Part shown: positions 32,908 to 42,596 of the stretch, piece by piece | Position numbering within the stretch: position 1 is the first letter of the stretch | How the letters are laid out: each line of letters opens with the position of its first letter | NCBI GenBank assembly: GCA_026418015.1 | Contig: JAOACE010000019.1 | Coordinates: 1-42,989, forward strand | Direction: 5' to 3' | DNA length: 42,989 nucleotides | From: Leptospiraceae bacterium | Lineage (GTDB): Bacteria; Spirochaetota; Leptospiria; Leptospirales; Leptonemataceae | Notes under the pieces: model-generated | Seen by the model: only the letters and a program-made list of their open reading frames with translations | What the model was told of the DNA's origin: nothing | Database searches by the model: none | Made by a program: the position numbers and the translations under genes

Positions 32908-34377
32908 ATGAATTTTACATCATTTCATTTTTTGGTATTTTTTTTGATTACCTTGTTTGTAGGGCATTTACTTAGAAACGAAACAAGAAAACTACGGATT
33001 TTCTTATTGATTGCATCGTATTATTTCTATGGTGCATTTAAACCAGAATATTTAATATTGATTTTACTTTCTACATTATATGATTATATAGCAGCATTAG
33101 GGATAGAATCATCCAGAAATAAAAGACACGATAAAAAAATTTATAAAATATTATCAAAATTATCGGATAAAACATGGCTAACTATTTCTTTAATATTAAA
33201 CTTATCTCTATTAGGTTTTTTTAAATACACAAATTTTGGTTTAGAAGTAATCAATGATGTATTTCAATTGAACCAAACCCCCTTTTATCTTACACCATTA
33301 GACATCATTCTTCCTGTGGGGATTTCTTTTTATACCTTTCAGAGTCTTTCTTATACTATTGATGTTTACAGAGGTATTTTAAAAGCTCGCGAAAGTTTTA
33401 TCGACTTTGCTTTGTATGTGACATTCTTTCCACAACTAGTTGCAGGCCCTATTGTTCGCGCAACCACTTTTTTTGAACAAATGGATCAACCAAAAGCTAT
33501 TACTTTCGAAGATTACAAAACGGGGTTTGCTCTTATTATAAGTGGTTTTTTTCGTAAGCTTGTATTAGCAGATAACTTGGCTCCTTTGGTAAATGCAGTG
33601 TTTGCAAACCCTCAAAATTATCATTATATCGATCTTTGGGTTGCATCCTTAGCATTTGGCTGGCAAATTTACTTTGATTTTGCTGGTTATACAGATATTG
33701 CAAGAGGTGTTGCTAAATTCTTTGGTTATGAATTCGAAATCAACTTTGCTTATCCAATGGCTGCAAGAAACATTACCGAACATTGGAAGAGATGGCATAT
33801 TTCCCTTACAACATGGTTAAGAGATTATCTTTATATTCCCTTAGGTGGTAGTAAGGTAAGCCCAGCTCGCGTCTATTTAAATATTTTTATTGTTTGGCTT
33901 GCAACAGGGATTTGGCATGGAGCGGCTTATCATTTTATTGCATGGGGAATTTGGCAGTATGTAATGATTGTTGTCCATCGAATTTACGATCAATCGAGTC
34001 TACAAAAATTTCTACACACGAAAATTCCTTTATTATGGGAAGTAATAGCAAGAATTATTTTGTTTTTCTGTTTAAATTTTGGTTTTATTTGGTTTAGAGC
34101 AGAAAACATGCAAAAAGCGAACTTTATGATAGGCAGGTTATTTGGTTTCGAAGACATTACAAGTTCTTTTAAGTTCGCAAGTTGGTATCCAAAAATGATC
34201 TATACAGATTATTTGATTTTATTAATTCTATTATGGATTTATGAATTTTACATGAATAAAAATAACATCGAAATAGAAAAAACCAAACGTTTAACATTAT
34301 CATTATCTTTACAAGTTTGGATGATTTTGATTTTTTCTTCGCCCGATACCATCAACTTTTTGTATTTTCAGTTTTAA
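32908..34377 (+). CDS. MBOAT-family O-acyltransferase (AlgI/DltB-like)
   Basis: 489 aa polytopic membrane protein with 10-12 hydrophobic helices. The family motifs are intact: ILPVGISFYTFQSLSYTIDVYRG, FVTFFPQLVAGPIVR-type (VTFFPQLVAGPIVR), FDFAGYTDIARGVAKFFGYE, NITEHWKRWHISLTTWLRDYLYIPLGG and ATGIWHGAAYHFIAWG with catalytic His337. It would acetylate an exopolysaccharide, LPS or wall glycan. AlgI homologues normally act with an SGNH or AlgX/DltD-like partner, often adjacent; none lies here. A short palindrome (AGAATT-C-AATTCT, 32889-32901) precedes the ATG. A DUF2505-like gene follows after 44 bases. Confidence 0.92.
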   Translation: MNFTSFHFLVFFLITLFVGHLLRNETRKLRIFLLIASYYFYGAFKPEYLILILLSTLYDYIAALGIESSRNKRHDKKIYKILSKLSDKTWLTISLILNLSLLGFFKYTNFGLEVINDVFQLNQTPFYLTPLDIILPVGISFYTFQSLSYTIDVYRGILKARESFIDFALYVTFFPQLVAGPIVRATTFFEQMDQPKAITFEDYKTGFALIISGFFRKLVLADNLAPLVNAVFANPQNYHYIDLWVASLAFGWQIYFDFAGYTDIARGVAKFFGYEFEINFAYPMAARNITEHWKRWHISLTTWLRDYLYIPLGGSKVSPARVYLNIFIVWLATGIWHGAAYHFIAWGIWQYVMIVVHRIYDQSSLQKFLHTKIPLLWEVIARIILFFCLNFGFIWFRAENMQKANFMIGRLFGFEDITSSFKFASWYPKMIYTDYLILLILLWIYEFYMNKNNIEIEKTKRLTLSLSLQVWMILIFSSPDTINFLYFQF

Positions 34378-34421
34378 AAATATTGTGGACATAAGAAAAA
34401 ATAAAATTATTAGGTTGTTGT

Positions 34422-34931
34422 ATGAAGACAATAGAAATTGTTCAAGAATTTAACGTTCCCTTAGATATTTTATTAAAAGCTAGGCAAGAACGATATAAAC
34501 ACTTAGATAAATTTCCAGAATTAAAAAATGTTCGTATTGTAGAAGAAAAACAAGATGGCAATATTCTACACCAAGTCCGACACATTGCCATAGGCGCTTC
34601 TGCTCCACCTATACTTGCCCAAGTTTTACCAAAAGGTGCAGATACCCTATTAGAAGAATCGGATTTTTATCTAGATACCAACATACATAAGTTTACAGTT
34701 ATGCCTAGCGATAGAAACGATACATTATTTCGAATTGACGGAGAATCTCTCTACGAAAGAAAAGACGAAAATACCTCAGTAAGAAAATACAAAATCAACA
34801 TCACGAGTAAAGTTATGTTTATCGGTGGTGCAATAGAAGTTGCAATAGCAGAAATCTATGTAAATTCCCTTAAAAAAGATCAAGAATCCATCAAACATTT
34901 TATAGAAATGTTGCAAAAAGAAGAGCTATGA
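34422..34931 (+). CDS. DUF2505/SRPBCC-like protein
   Basis: 169 aa without signal or membrane segments. The order of predicted strands and the closing helix ([28 protein letters not shown]) suit the START/SRPBCC fold, and the start [34 protein letters not shown] looks like DUF2505. Such proteins have a hydrophobic pocket for a lipid-like ligand. I matched this from memory only. AGG 7 bases before ATG 34422 serves as ribosome binding site. The stop overlaps the argB start as ATGA, so both are made together, although no metabolic link is obvious. Confidence 0.7.
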   Translation: MKTIEIVQEFNVPLDILLKARQERYKHLDKFPELKNVRIVEEKQDGNILHQVRHIAIGASAPPILAQVLPKGADTLLEESDFYLDTNIHKFTVMPSDRNDTLFRIDGESLYERKDENTSVRKYKINITSKVMFIGGAIEVAIAEIYVNSLKKDQESIKHFIEMLQKEEL

Positions 34932-35833
34932 TCAACCAAGAAATATCCCCCAACACGCGAGCAGAAATTTTATTAGAAGCATTACCATACATACAAAAAT
35001 TCCACCAAAAGATTGTAGTAATCAAATATGGTGGTGCTGCAATGAAAGAACCTTTATTAAGGGATTCTTTCGCTCAAGATGTTGTTTTATTAAAATATAT
35101 TGGCATTCATCCTGTAATTATCCATGGTGGAGGACCACGAATCAATCAACTATTAGGAAAATTAAACATTTCTTCGAAGTTTATAGACGGTCATAGAGTA
35201 ACAGACGAAGAAACGATGGAAGTAGTAGAAATGGTTTTATCCGGTCATGTGAACAAAGAAATTGTTTCTTTAATTCAAAAAAATGGTGGTAAAGCTATTG
35301 GACTTTCTGGTAAAGATGCGAATTTAGCAATCGCTAAGCCATTAATCTTAAAAAAAGAAGAAAATGGACAAACAAAAGAAATTTTTCTTGGTCAAGTAGG
35401 AACGATCGAAAAAGTTCATCCAGAGATTTTGTTTGATTTAATCCAAAGTGGTTATATTCCCGTAATTGCTCCAGTAAGTCCTGATAAAGATGGTAAAAGT
35501 TTAAATATCAATGCAGATAATATGGCAGGAGCAATTGCAGGAGCTCTAAAAGCAGAAAAACTCATTTTATTGACAGATACTGCGGGAGTCTTACACAACA
35601 ACAACGTAATAACAAGACTTACTCCTCTACGGATTCGAGAACTTATTCGCGAAGGGGTTATCCAAGGTGGTATGTTGCCCAAAGTGCAATGTTGCTTAGA
35701 TGCATTAGATCAAGGTGTCCATAGAACCCATATTATTGATGGTAGAGTACCACATTCTATTTTAATTGAATTATTTAGCTACCAAGGTATAGGAACAATG
35801 ATTTCGTTGGATTCCGAAGCAAGTGATTTTTAA
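34928..35833 (+). CDS. argB: Acetylglutamate kinase
   Basis: 301 aa amino-acid-kinase-fold enzyme, second step of arginine biosynthesis. [13 protein letters not shown] holds the ATP/phosphate-binding Lys and Gly-Gly, [14 protein letters not shown] the second glycine loop, and [16 protein letters not shown] with [11 protein letters not shown] the nucleotide and substrate sites. The C-terminal [38 protein letters not shown] has Lys and the conserved end. The N-terminal helix before the kinase core suggests an arginine-inhibited hexameric form, a family inference. It is coupled by ATGA to the DUF2505-like gene; apt follows after 41 bases. Confidence 0.96.
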   Translation: MINQEISPNTRAEILLEALPYIQKFHQKIVVIKYGGAAMKEPLLRDSFAQDVVLLKYIGIHPVIIHGGGPRINQLLGKLNISSKFIDGHRVTDEETMEVVEMVLSGHVNKEIVSLIQKNGGKAIGLSGKDANLAIAKPLILKKEENGQTKEIFLGQVGTIEKVHPEILFDLIQSGYIPVIAPVSPDKDGKSLNINADNMAGAIAGALKAEKLILLTDTAGVLHNNNVITRLTPLRIRELIREGVIQGGMLPKVQCCLDALDQGVHRTHIIDGRVPHSILIELFSYQGIGTMISLDSEASDF

Positions 35834-35874
35834 AAAGATCTTGTAAAATACGAAATTAAAAAAAACCTGAATTT

Positions 35875-36423
35875 ATGCATTCAGTAGATTCTAACTATAT
35901 AAAAAACATCATTCGTACAATTCCTGATTGGCCCGAAAAAGGTGTAATGTTTCGCGATATAACACCTTTATTTCAAGATGCAAAAGCATTGCGCGGTTTT
36001 ATGGATGCATTTATTCAGAGATATATCGATAAAGATATCGACGTAATAGCTGGAATTGATGCTCGTGGTTTTTTGATTGGTGTAACGGTTTCTTATGCCC
36101 TCAATATTTCTTTTGTGCCCATCAGAAAAAAAGGCAAACTTCCTTGGAAAACGATCTCTAAGGAATATGAACTCGAATATGGAAAAGAAGAAATCGAAAT
36201 CCATATCGATGCGATTAAAAAAGGCGATCGAGTTGTAGTAATGGATGATTTGATTGCAACAGGTGGTACAATGATTGCTGGCATTGAGCTTGTGCGTCAA
36301 CTAGGGGGAGAAGTTGTCGAAGCAGCTGCCATTGTGGACTTACCTGACTTAGGTGGTTCCAGAAAGATTTACGAATTAACCAAAGTTCCTGTATTTACCA
36401 TTTGTGCATTCGAAGGTCATTAA
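35875..36423 (+). CDS. apt: Adenine phosphoribosyltransferase
   Basis: 182 aa. Makes AMP from adenine and PRPP for purine salvage. IPDWPEKGVMFRDITPLFQD is the adenine/flexible N-terminal region, GIDARGFLIGVTVSYAL and FVPIRKKGKLPWKTISKEYELEYG follow, and VVVMDDLIATGGTMIAG is the PRPP-binding signature. Full length. The 3' end overlaps the GTG start of the small secreted protein by 20 bases. Confidence 0.97.
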   Translation: MHSVDSNYIKNIIRTIPDWPEKGVMFRDITPLFQDAKALRGFMDAFIQRYIDKDIDVIAGIDARGFLIGVTVSYALNISFVPIRKKGKLPWKTISKEYELEYGKEEIEIHIDAIKKGDRVVVMDDLIATGGTMIAGIELVRQLGGEVVEAAAIVDLPDLGGSRKIYELTKVPVFTICAFEGH

Positions 36424-36808
36424 GCTGATTATATTTTTTTGGTTTTGTAGTTCTATCTTTTCTAACCCAAAGATAGAACTTCCTTCTTACGAAGAAGGAA
36501 AAAAAGTCCTTCAAATACTCTTAAAAAAATATTTTCCTATTCCAGAATACCAAGAAGAAAATCAAAACTGGGAAATCCTAGAATACAAACAAAAAAGAAT
36601 CTTAAAAAAAGTTTATAATAATTCTTTTATATATTATTATCGATATAAGATAAAGATTCCTGTTTACGAAAAAAGAAACGAAAACTATGTTTTAACAGAT
36701 TATCGTACAGAAGAAGTCTGGCTCCGTGTAGCAAAAGATTCTTCTTGGAGCCTGACTTTTTTAAGAGAAGATTTATTACCCGGCAATTTTCCCATTTTCG
36801 TTGAGTAG
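36404..36808 (+). CDS. Small secreted protein, unknown
   Basis: 134 aa. GTG 36404 gives MHSKVIKLIIFFWFCSSIFS, a good signal peptide with cleavage before Asn21, so I accept the GTG although it overlaps apt by 20 bases. The mature part (about 114 aa) is rich in Tyr, Lys and Glu, lacks cysteine and probably forms beta strands (SFIYYYRYKIKIPVYEKRNENYVLTDYRTEEVWLRVAKDSSWSL). No family is recognised. Its last 33 bases overlap the convergent M3 oligopeptidase gene. Confidence 0.6.
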   Translation: MHSKVIKLIIFFWFCSSIFSNPKIELPSYEEGKKVLQILLKKYFPIPEYQEENQNWEILEYKQKRILKKVYNNSFIYYYRYKIKIPVYEKRNENYVLTDYRTEEVWLRVAKDSSWSLTFLREDLLPGNFPIFVE

Positions 36809-38857
36809 ACGAAATTTTCTTAATAAGGATTTTACATCGGGTTCTCTTCCGCGAAATGCCTTGTAAAGTTCTAAGGGATCTTCTGTATTCCCTTTTTCTA
36901 GGATATATTTTTTAAATTTTTCTGCTACCTCTTGACTAAAAATTCCCTTTTCTTTAAAGTATTCGAAAGCATCTGCTTCTAATACCTCTGCCCATTTATA
37001 AGAATAATAACCAGCAGAATATCCACCAGCAAAAATATGCGAAAATCCCGTAGAGATACATACATTATCGGGTTCTGGAAATAATCGCGTTTTTTCTGTA
37101 ATTTTTTTTTCGAAATCAACCACATCTTTTATTAGAGAAGGATCCGTCGTATGATAGTACAGATCTAAATAACCATAGTTGAGTTGAGTTAGAAATTGTA
37201 TCCCTGCATGAAAATTTTCTGAACGTTTGATTTTTTCGATTATTTCGTAAGGAATCTTTTCTTGTGTTTGGTAATGTCTTGCAAAAAGATCCAAGGTTTC
37301 TTTTTCTTTTACCCAATTCTCCATGATTTGCGAAGGAAGTTCCACAAAATCCCAATATACGTTCGTACCTGCTAAACTTCTATAATGAACCTTAGATAAA
37401 AGTCCATGTAATGCATGTCCAAATTCATGAAACAAGGTTTTTACTTCTTCTAAGGTGAGTAGAGAAGGTTGATCTTTTGTTGGCTTGGTAAAATTACAAA
37501 CAATTCCTACATGAGGCCTTACAATCTGATTCTTGAATAAACCTTGCTCGCGAATCGAAGTCATCCAAGCACCACTTTTTTTGGTTTCGCGCGGAAAAAG
37601 ATCAAAATAAAATAATCCTATGTAATCATCTTTTTCGTATACTTCGTAAACTTTGACTTCGGGATGATACACTGGGACATCAAACCGCTCTTTAAAAGAT
37701 AAATTATAGAGCTTTTTTGCAACCAGAAAGATTCCATCAAGGACATTCTCTAAGGGAAAATAGGGACGAAGAACTTCTTGATCAATATCATACAAATATC
37801 GCTTGTATTTTTCTGCATAATATCGATAATCCCAAGGTTGAAGTTCTTTCTTTAGATTATATTCCTGATAGATCCATTTTTCTAGTTCTTCCTTTTCTTT
37901 TAGAGCATAATCTTTTACATGAACATACAATTCATCGAGAAATTTTTTTACGTTTTCTGGAGATTTTGCCATTCGCTCTTCTAGCATATACTCTGCATGA
38001 TTTTTATAACCTAATAGATTTGCTCTTTGGTGTCTTAATTCCAGAATTCTTTTTATGACAGGTCTATTATCTGTTTCGCCTCCTAATCCTCTGGAACGAA
38101 AAGCCAAATACATTGTCTTTCTTAAATCTTCTTTTTCGCAATAAGTGATAAAAGGTAAATATTCAGGCATTTGGAGGGTAAAGACCCATCCATCTTTGTT
38201 TCTTTTTTGTGCATTTTCTTTTGCAGTTTGGATTAAGTTATTTGGTAAACCTTTTAGATCGTCGGGATCGGTTATATGCAATTCGAAGGCATTGGTAGAT
38301 TTTAATAGATTTTCGGAAAATTTCGGGGACAATTTTGACAATTCTTCGTCTATTTCGCGCAATCGTTTTTTCTTTTCTTCGTCTAATAAAGCACCATTGC
38401 GTTTAAAATTTTTCCAAATCAATTCCGTTAGACGAAATTGTTCTGAGTTATTTATACCATTTTTTGTCTTATAAACATAATCTATTTTTTTAAAGAGTTC
38501 TGCATCTAAGTATATATCGTTGGAATGTTTTGCTAAAAAAGAAGAAACATCTGGTGCAATCCTTTGTATATCTTCGATACATTCTGCACTAAATAAAACA
38601 TAGTATACAGAAGAACATTCATAAAGCTCTTGATCAGCTTGTTCTAATGCTAATACTGTATTTTCAAAATTTGGCTCTTCGGTATTTTTTTTGATTTGAT
38701 GGATTCGATCTAAAGCAATCTTTTTATAATATTCTAGTGCTGGTAAAAAATCTTTTCCTTTTCTTTCGATGATGGTTTTAAAGTCGATAGGAAGATTCGG
38801 TTCTAAGTTGAGTAAAGGGTTTTCATTTAATGTATCTAAATAATAATTTTTTTCCAT
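36776..38857 (-). CDS. prlC: M3-family oligopeptidase (oligopeptidase A / PrlC-like)
   Basis: 693 aa zinc metallopeptidase of the cytoplasm that degrades short peptides, including cleaved signal peptides in E. coli. The zinc motif is HEFGH at 477-481 in LFHEFGHALHGLLS, with the third ligand in the following VELPSQIMENWV (Glu). SGAWMTSIR and PHVGIVCNF precede it, and FSHIFAGGYSAGYYSYKWAEVLEADAFEYF follows near the C-terminus, as in family members. The frame is open to a TTG at 38878, but ATG 38857 (MEKNYYLD) gives the usual N-terminus. No signal peptide. It is convergent with the small secreted protein and divergent from the YhhN gene. Confidence 0.93.
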   Translation of the reverse strand: MEKNYYLDTLNENPLLNLEPNLPIDFKTIIERKGKDFLPALEYYKKIALDRIHQIKKNTEEPNFENTVLALEQADQELYECSSVYYVLFSAECIEDIQRIAPDVSSFLAKHSNDIYLDAELFKKIDYVYKTKNGINNSEQFRLTELIWKNFKRNGALLDEEKKKRLREIDEELSKLSPKFSENLLKSTNAFELHITDPDDLKGLPNNLIQTAKENAQKRNKDGWVFTLQMPEYLPFITYCEKEDLRKTMYLAFRSRGLGGETDNRPVIKRILELRHQRANLLGYKNHAEYMLEERMAKSPENVKKFLDELYVHVKDYALKEKEELEKWIYQEYNLKKELQPWDYRYYAEKYKRYLYDIDQEVLRPYFPLENVLDGIFLVAKKLYNLSFKERFDVPVYHPEVKVYEVYEKDDYIGLFYFDLFPRETKKSGAWMTSIREQGLFKNQIVRPHVGIVCNFTKPTKDQPSLLTLEEVKTLFHEFGHALHGLLSKVHYRSLAGTNVYWDFVELPSQIMENWVKEKETLDLFARHYQTQEKIPYEIIEKIKRSENFHAGIQFLTQLNYGYLDLYYHTTDPSLIKDVVDFEKKITEKTRLFPEPDNVCISTGFSHIFAGGYSAGYYSYKWAEVLEADAFEYFKEKGIFSQEVAEKFKKYILEKGNTEDPLELYKAFRGREPDVKSLLRKFRLLNENGKIAG

Positions 38858-38886
38858 ATAAGCAAAAAAACAAAACAAGAATAAGA

Positions 38887-38901
38887 GTCAATAGTATTGA
38901 C
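38887..38901. promoter_or_regulatory. Perfect 15-bp palindrome between the M3 peptidase and YhhN genes
   Basis: GTCAATA-G-TATTGAC. Each arm carries TTGAC, so -35-like boxes face outward (TTGACA at 38897-38902 on the plus strand, TTGACT on the minus). No well-spaced -10 was found for either. The location in a 74-base divergent gap fits an operator serving both genes. Confidence 0.4.
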
Positions 38902-38931
38902 AAGATTGTTGTTATAAATAGATGTTTTTTT

Positions 38932-39561
38932 ATGATAAAAAACACCTTACTTTTAACTGTTGGTATAACTGGAGGAATTCTATATATATTCCTAAACCAC
39001 ATTTTTGGGTCTTTTCTATTGGATTTTTTGATAAAACCCCTGCCCATTTGGTGTTTGGCAATTTATACTTATCAAAAGAAAAATGCTTTATTAACCGTTG
39101 GTTTGTTATTCGGCTCTTTGGGAGATATTTTTTTAACCAATTCCGAAGAGGTTTATTTTAAGCTAGGACTAAGCAGTTTTTTGATAGGTCATATTTTTTA
39201 TATAATTTATTTTATAAAATATTTTAAATTTAATTTTAAAGGACTTTTAATTTCTTTGATAATTCTATTTGCTTCTATCGGAGTTAGTTATTGGATTATA
39301 CCGAACTTACAACAGGATTTAAAAATCCCCGTTTTAGTATATATTTTTGTGATTACTACAATGGCTATAACGACCAACTTTTATCAATATTGGAATATTT
39401 ACGCAGTTGTTGGTGCAGTTTTATTTCTAATCTCCGATAGTATGATTGCCATCAATCAATTTGTTCAACCATTTCCCTATGCACAATTAGGAATTATGTT
39501 GTTTTACTATTTAGGTCAGTGGGGTATTGCTTATGGTGGATGTAGAAAAATAATAGATTAG
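38932..39561 (+). CDS. YhhN/TMEM86-family membrane protein (putative lysoplasmalogenase)
   Basis: 209 aa from ATG 38932. About seven or eight transmembrane helices cover the whole chain. The family positions are visible: LLFGSLGDIFL with its Asp, GLSSFLIGHIFYIIYF, and VVGAVLFLISDSMIAINQF with the second Asp. Eukaryotic TMEM86B and some bacterial YhhN proteins hydrolyse the vinyl ether of lysoplasmalogens; whether this organism has plasmalogens is unknown. The frame is open upstream to 38830, but that region overlaps the divergent peptidase gene and lacks family similarity. A hairpin begins at the stop codon. Confidence 0.85.
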   Translation: MIKNTLLLTVGITGGILYIFLNHIFGSFLLDFLIKPLPIWCLAIYTYQKKNALLTVGLLFGSLGDIFLTNSEEVYFKLGLSSFLIGHIFYIIYFIKYFKFNFKGLLISLIILFASIGVSYWIIPNLQQDLKIPVLVYIFVITTMAITTNFYQYWNIYAVVGAVLFLISDSMIAINQFVQPFPYAQLGIMLFYYLGQWGIAYGGCRKIID

Positions 39562-39580
39562 GCGGCGAATTACCGCCTAA
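39558..39580. terminator. Convergent hairpin between YhhN and DUF4399 genes
   Basis: TTAGGCGG (39558-39565) and CCGCCTAA (39573-39580) make a perfect 8-base G/C-rich stem with a 7-base loop. It starts within the YhhN stop codon. The T-rich stretch is not immediate on either strand (ATTATTTTTT from 39591 on plus), so it is probably a modest bidirectional terminator for the two convergent genes. Confidence 0.65.
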
Positions 39581-39591
39581 CGATATAAAAA

Positions 39592-40035
39592 TTATTTTTT
39601 CTCTTGTGCTTTTGACTCTTCTTTGGATTCTTTTACAACTACTTTAATCTTTTTTGCAAGTGGTTGACCATAAGATTTATGTTCGCCATCAGCAAATTGA
39701 GCTGTTAAAGTATGTTCTCCAGCTGGTAGGTTGATTTCTATTTCTGTTTCGCCTTTTGCTAGATGAATATTTTTTTCATCAGATGGGATAACTTGGCCAG
39801 CTTCGATAAAATCTGGACCATCAACTAAAATAATAAAGTGTCCAGTTCCCTCTTTTACTTCTCCTGCAGGAGCTACTTGCATTCCTGTTACTTGTAATTT
39901 CACTTTTACTGGACTTACAACTTCTGCACCATCTTGTAATTCCACAAAGCTAACGCTTTTTTCTACTTTTTGTTCTTTTTTGCAAGTTACTGCAAAAACC
40001 AAACTTAGTATTAATAGTAATGTGATTCTTTTCAT
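39592..40035 (-). CDS. DUF4399-domain lipoprotein
   Basis: 147 aa. Signal and lipobox FAVTC with Cys18 predict a lipid anchor. The mature domain matches DUF4399: VSFVELQDGAEVVSPVKVKLQVTGM, EGTGHFIILVD, IHLAKGETEIEINLPAGEHTLTAQFADGEHKSYGQPLAKKIKVVV. The function of the family is not known to me; it looks like an immunoglobulin-like beta sandwich. The C-terminal 12 residues are Glu/Lys repeats. It lies 53 bases after pyk on the same strand and ends at the hairpin at 39558-39580. Confidence 0.85.
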   Translation of the reverse strand: MKRITLLLILSLVFAVTCKKEQKVEKSVSFVELQDGAEVVSPVKVKLQVTGMQVAPAGEVKEGTGHFIILVDGPDFIEAGQVIPSDEKNIHLAKGETEIEINLPAGEHTLTAQFADGEHKSYGQPLAKKIKVVVKESKEESKAQEKK

Positions 40036-40088
40036 AAGACCAGTTTTTAATAAATGAATTTAATTACAATCAAATTATTACAAAATTA

Positions 40089-41549
40089 TTACTGAAAAAC
40101 TCGAATCTGAACACTTGTAACCTTTTCTCCGCCAGCTTCTATATCGGATAAAACAACGATAGGATCGCCTGGTAAAACTCGGCTTCTTTCTTTAAGTTTT
40201 TGGAATGCTCTTCGAATGGTGGTCTCGGGATCCTTCGAAAATTCCATCAAAAAGGGAACAACAGAACGAACCAACCACAACTTTCTTCGGGTACTCGACA
40301 TATTCGTAAATGCATAGATAATAGCTTTCTTGGGTCGAAAAGATGCAACTTGTTTGGCAAATGCACCCCGTCTTGTAATTACTACAATAGCCGGAGCTTG
40401 AATACTATCTGCTAATTGACATGCACTTTTTGCAAGGTTTTCTCTTATAGAAGTTGCTTCTCTTTCTAAGTGAAAGTTCAAACTCTTTTCTTTTTCGATT
40501 CTTCGGGCAATTTTATCCAACATAGTAACGGCTTTTACAGGATATTTTCCTACCGCAGTTTCTCCCGAAAGCATGATGGCGTCTGCTTGCTCGTACACAG
40601 CATTGGCTACATCTGTAACCTCTGCTCTTGTGGGCATAGGATTTTCTATCATAGATTCTAACATATGGGTAGCAACGATTACGGGTTTTCCTTTTTTTAT
40701 GCATTTGCGAACCATTTCTCGCTGTACAACGGGCAATTCTTCTATCTCAATTTCTACGCCTAAATCTCCTCGTGCTACCATGATTCCATCTGCTTCTTCG
40801 AGAATTTCGTCGAAATGTTCGATACCTTCTTGATTTTCTATTTTTGCAATGATCTGAGCATGACCATCAGCTTTTTCGATAATTTCTCTTGCTTGTCTTA
40901 CATCATCTGCACTTCGAACAAAAGATAATGCTATAAAATCAATGTCATGTTCTACTGCGAACAAAATATCTTTTTTGTCTTTTTCTGTAATAGAAGGCAA
41001 ATTTACTCTTACACCTGGTAGATTAATATGTTTACGCGAACCCAACTTTCCACCTTCTAAAACTTTACACCTTAAAGTACCAAATTCTTCGTTTTTATCG
41101 AGTACTTGTAAGTTAATAAGTCCATTATCGACGGTTATCTTGTCACCTTTTTTTAAATCTTTGATAATATCTTTATAATTTACGAAAACACTTTTTTCTT
41201 CTACGTTTATATCGGGAATAACTGTAAAAGTAAAGATTTCTCCTACATTTAAATGTAGGGTATCTCCTACTTCTCCGGTTCGAATCTCTGGACCTTGCAA
41301 ATCCATCAAAATCGCAATAGGATGGTTAAGTCTTCGGTTTAATCCCTTAATTGCTTTGATCACTTTAAGATGAGATTCTTGCGTTCCATGGGACATGTTG
41401 ATTCGAGCTAAATTCATCCCAGCTTTTGCGAGCTGCTCAATCATTTCTGGCGTATTGGTTGCTGGCCCTAGGGTACAAATAATCTTTGTATGACGAAAAT
41501 CTCTTCGCTCTAATCGAATATCGGTGATGGTTTCTATTAGTTCTTTCAT
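40089..41549 (-). CDS. pyk: Pyruvate kinase
   Basis: 486 aa from ATG 41549. Converts phosphoenolpyruvate and ADP to pyruvate and [88 protein letters not shown] and [47 protein letters not shown] are all present, covering the active site with its Lys, Glu and Asp. The C-terminal allosteric domain is complete ([16 protein letters not shown]). A TTG at 41561 is in frame, but ATG 41549 matches the family. It starts 16 bases after the gmd stop, an unusual partner for a glycolytic enzyme. Confidence 0.97.
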   Translation of the reverse strand: MKELIETITDIRLERRDFRHTKIICTLGPATNTPEMIEQLAKAGMNLARINMSHGTQESHLKVIKAIKGLNRRLNHPIAILMDLQGPEIRTGEVGDTLHLNVGEIFTFTVIPDINVEEKSVFVNYKDIIKDLKKGDKITVDNGLINLQVLDKNEEFGTLRCKVLEGGKLGSRKHINLPGVRVNLPSITEKDKKDILFAVEHDIDFIALSFVRSADDVRQAREIIEKADGHAQIIAKIENQEGIEHFDEILEEADGIMVARGDLGVEIEIEELPVVQREMVRKCIKKGKPVIVATHMLESMIENPMPTRAEVTDVANAVYEQADAIMLSGETAVGKYPVKAVTMLDKIARRIEKEKSLNFHLEREATSIRENLAKSACQLADSIQAPAIVVITRRGAFAKQVASFRPKKAIIYAFTNMSSTRRKLWLVRSVVPFLMEFSKDPETTIRRAFQKLKERSRVLPGDPIVVLSDIEAGGEKVTSVQIRVFQ

Positions 41550-41565
41550 ATTTAATGTCAAAATA

Positions 41566-42594
41566 TCATCGATTTAACTCTTGTGCTACTCTTTTTAAAT
41601 CAGCATCTACCATAATTTCTACTAATTTTTCGAAACTCGTTTTAGGTTGCCACCCCAATACTCTTTTTGCTTTTGACGCATCTCCTATCAAAAGTTCAAC
41701 TTCTGCTGGACGATAAAATTCCTTTGAGGTTTCTACAATCACTCTACCAGATCTTCTATCAATCCCTTTTAGGTTATCATCTTTTCCTTCCCATTCTAGA
41801 TCAAAACCAGCAAAATAGCAAGCTTTTTCCACAAATTCTTTTATGCTATGAGTTTCTCCTGTTGCAAGAACATAATCATCGGGCTCTTTTTGTTGAAGCA
41901 TCATCCACATACCTTCTACATATTCTTTAGCATAACCCCAATCTCTTTTCGCATCTAGGTTTCCCAAGACAATTTTATCTCTTAACCCGAACTTGATCTG
42001 AGCCAAATTGTAAGTAATTTTTCGCGTTACAAATTCAAGACCTCTAAGAGGAGATTCATGGTTAAAAAGAATTCCAGAACAAGCGAACATATTATAAGAT
42101 TCGCGATAGTTAACAGTAATCCAATGTCCAAAAACCTTCGATACACCATAAGGACTTCTAGGATAAAAAGGCGTTTTTTCGTTCTGAGGAATAGCTTGAA
42201 CCTTTCCAAACATTTCGCTTGTTGAGGCTTGGTAAAACTTTGCATCGGGTTTTATCAACCTTAATGCTTCTAACAAGCGAACAACGCCTAATGCATCTAC
42301 ATCAGCTGTTAATAAAGGTTGTTCAAAAGAAGTGGCAACAAAGCTTTGTGCTGCTAAATTGTATACCTCGTCTGGTTGAATTTTTTGTATAGTACGAAAG
42401 ATATTGTCAAACTCCAAAAGATCCATGTACACCACTTCGATTTCGTTTTCGATTCCTAATTCTTTGAGTCTCCAATTCGAAGAATCTCCACTTCTTCGAT
42501 CTGCTCCAACTACTCTATAACCCTTTTCTAACAAGAATTTGGATAAATAAGCTCCGTCTTGTCCGCGAATTCCTGTAATTAATGCTACCTTCAT
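41566..42594 (-). CDS. gmd: GDP-mannose 4,6-dehydratase
   Basis: 342 aa extended SDR. Makes GDP-4-keto-6-deoxymannose, the precursor of GDP-fucose, GDP-rhamnose and related sugars. [21 protein letters not shown] (6-26) is the NADP loop, with Gly8, Gly11 and Gly14. [15 protein letters not shown], the catalytic STSEMFG (124-130), Tyr149 and Lys153 in [15 protein letters not shown] and [20 protein letters not shown] are all diagnostic. It begins 2 bases after the upstream ugd gene, so the two nucleotide-sugar genes are co-transcribed. No reductase or epimerase that would finish the sugar is inside the window. Confidence 0.97.
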   Translation of the reverse strand: MKVALITGIRGQDGAYLSKFLLEKGYRVVGADRRSGDSSNWRLKELGIENEIEVVYMDLLEFDNIFRTIQKIQPDEVYNLAAQSFVATSFEQPLLTADVDALGVVRLLEALRLIKPDAKFYQASTSEMFGKVQAIPQNEKTPFYPRSPYGVSKVFGHWITVNYRESYNMFACSGILFNHESPLRGLEFVTRKITYNLAQIKFGLRDKIVLGNLDAKRDWGYAKEYVEGMWMMLQQKEPDDYVLATGETHSIKEFVEKACYFAGFDLEWEGKDDNLKGIDRRSGRVIVETSKEFYRPAEVELLIGDASKAKRVLGWQPKTSFEKLVEIMVDADLKRVAQELNR

Positions 42595-42596
42595 TT

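Noticed and set aside
38823-39047. Minus-strand 74-codon frame with a hydrophobic C-terminal half
   Set aside because: It lies antisense to the YhhN start and the peptidase N-terminus. Its hydrophobic stretch comes from A/T-rich DNA, and no ribosome binding site or family similarity was seen.
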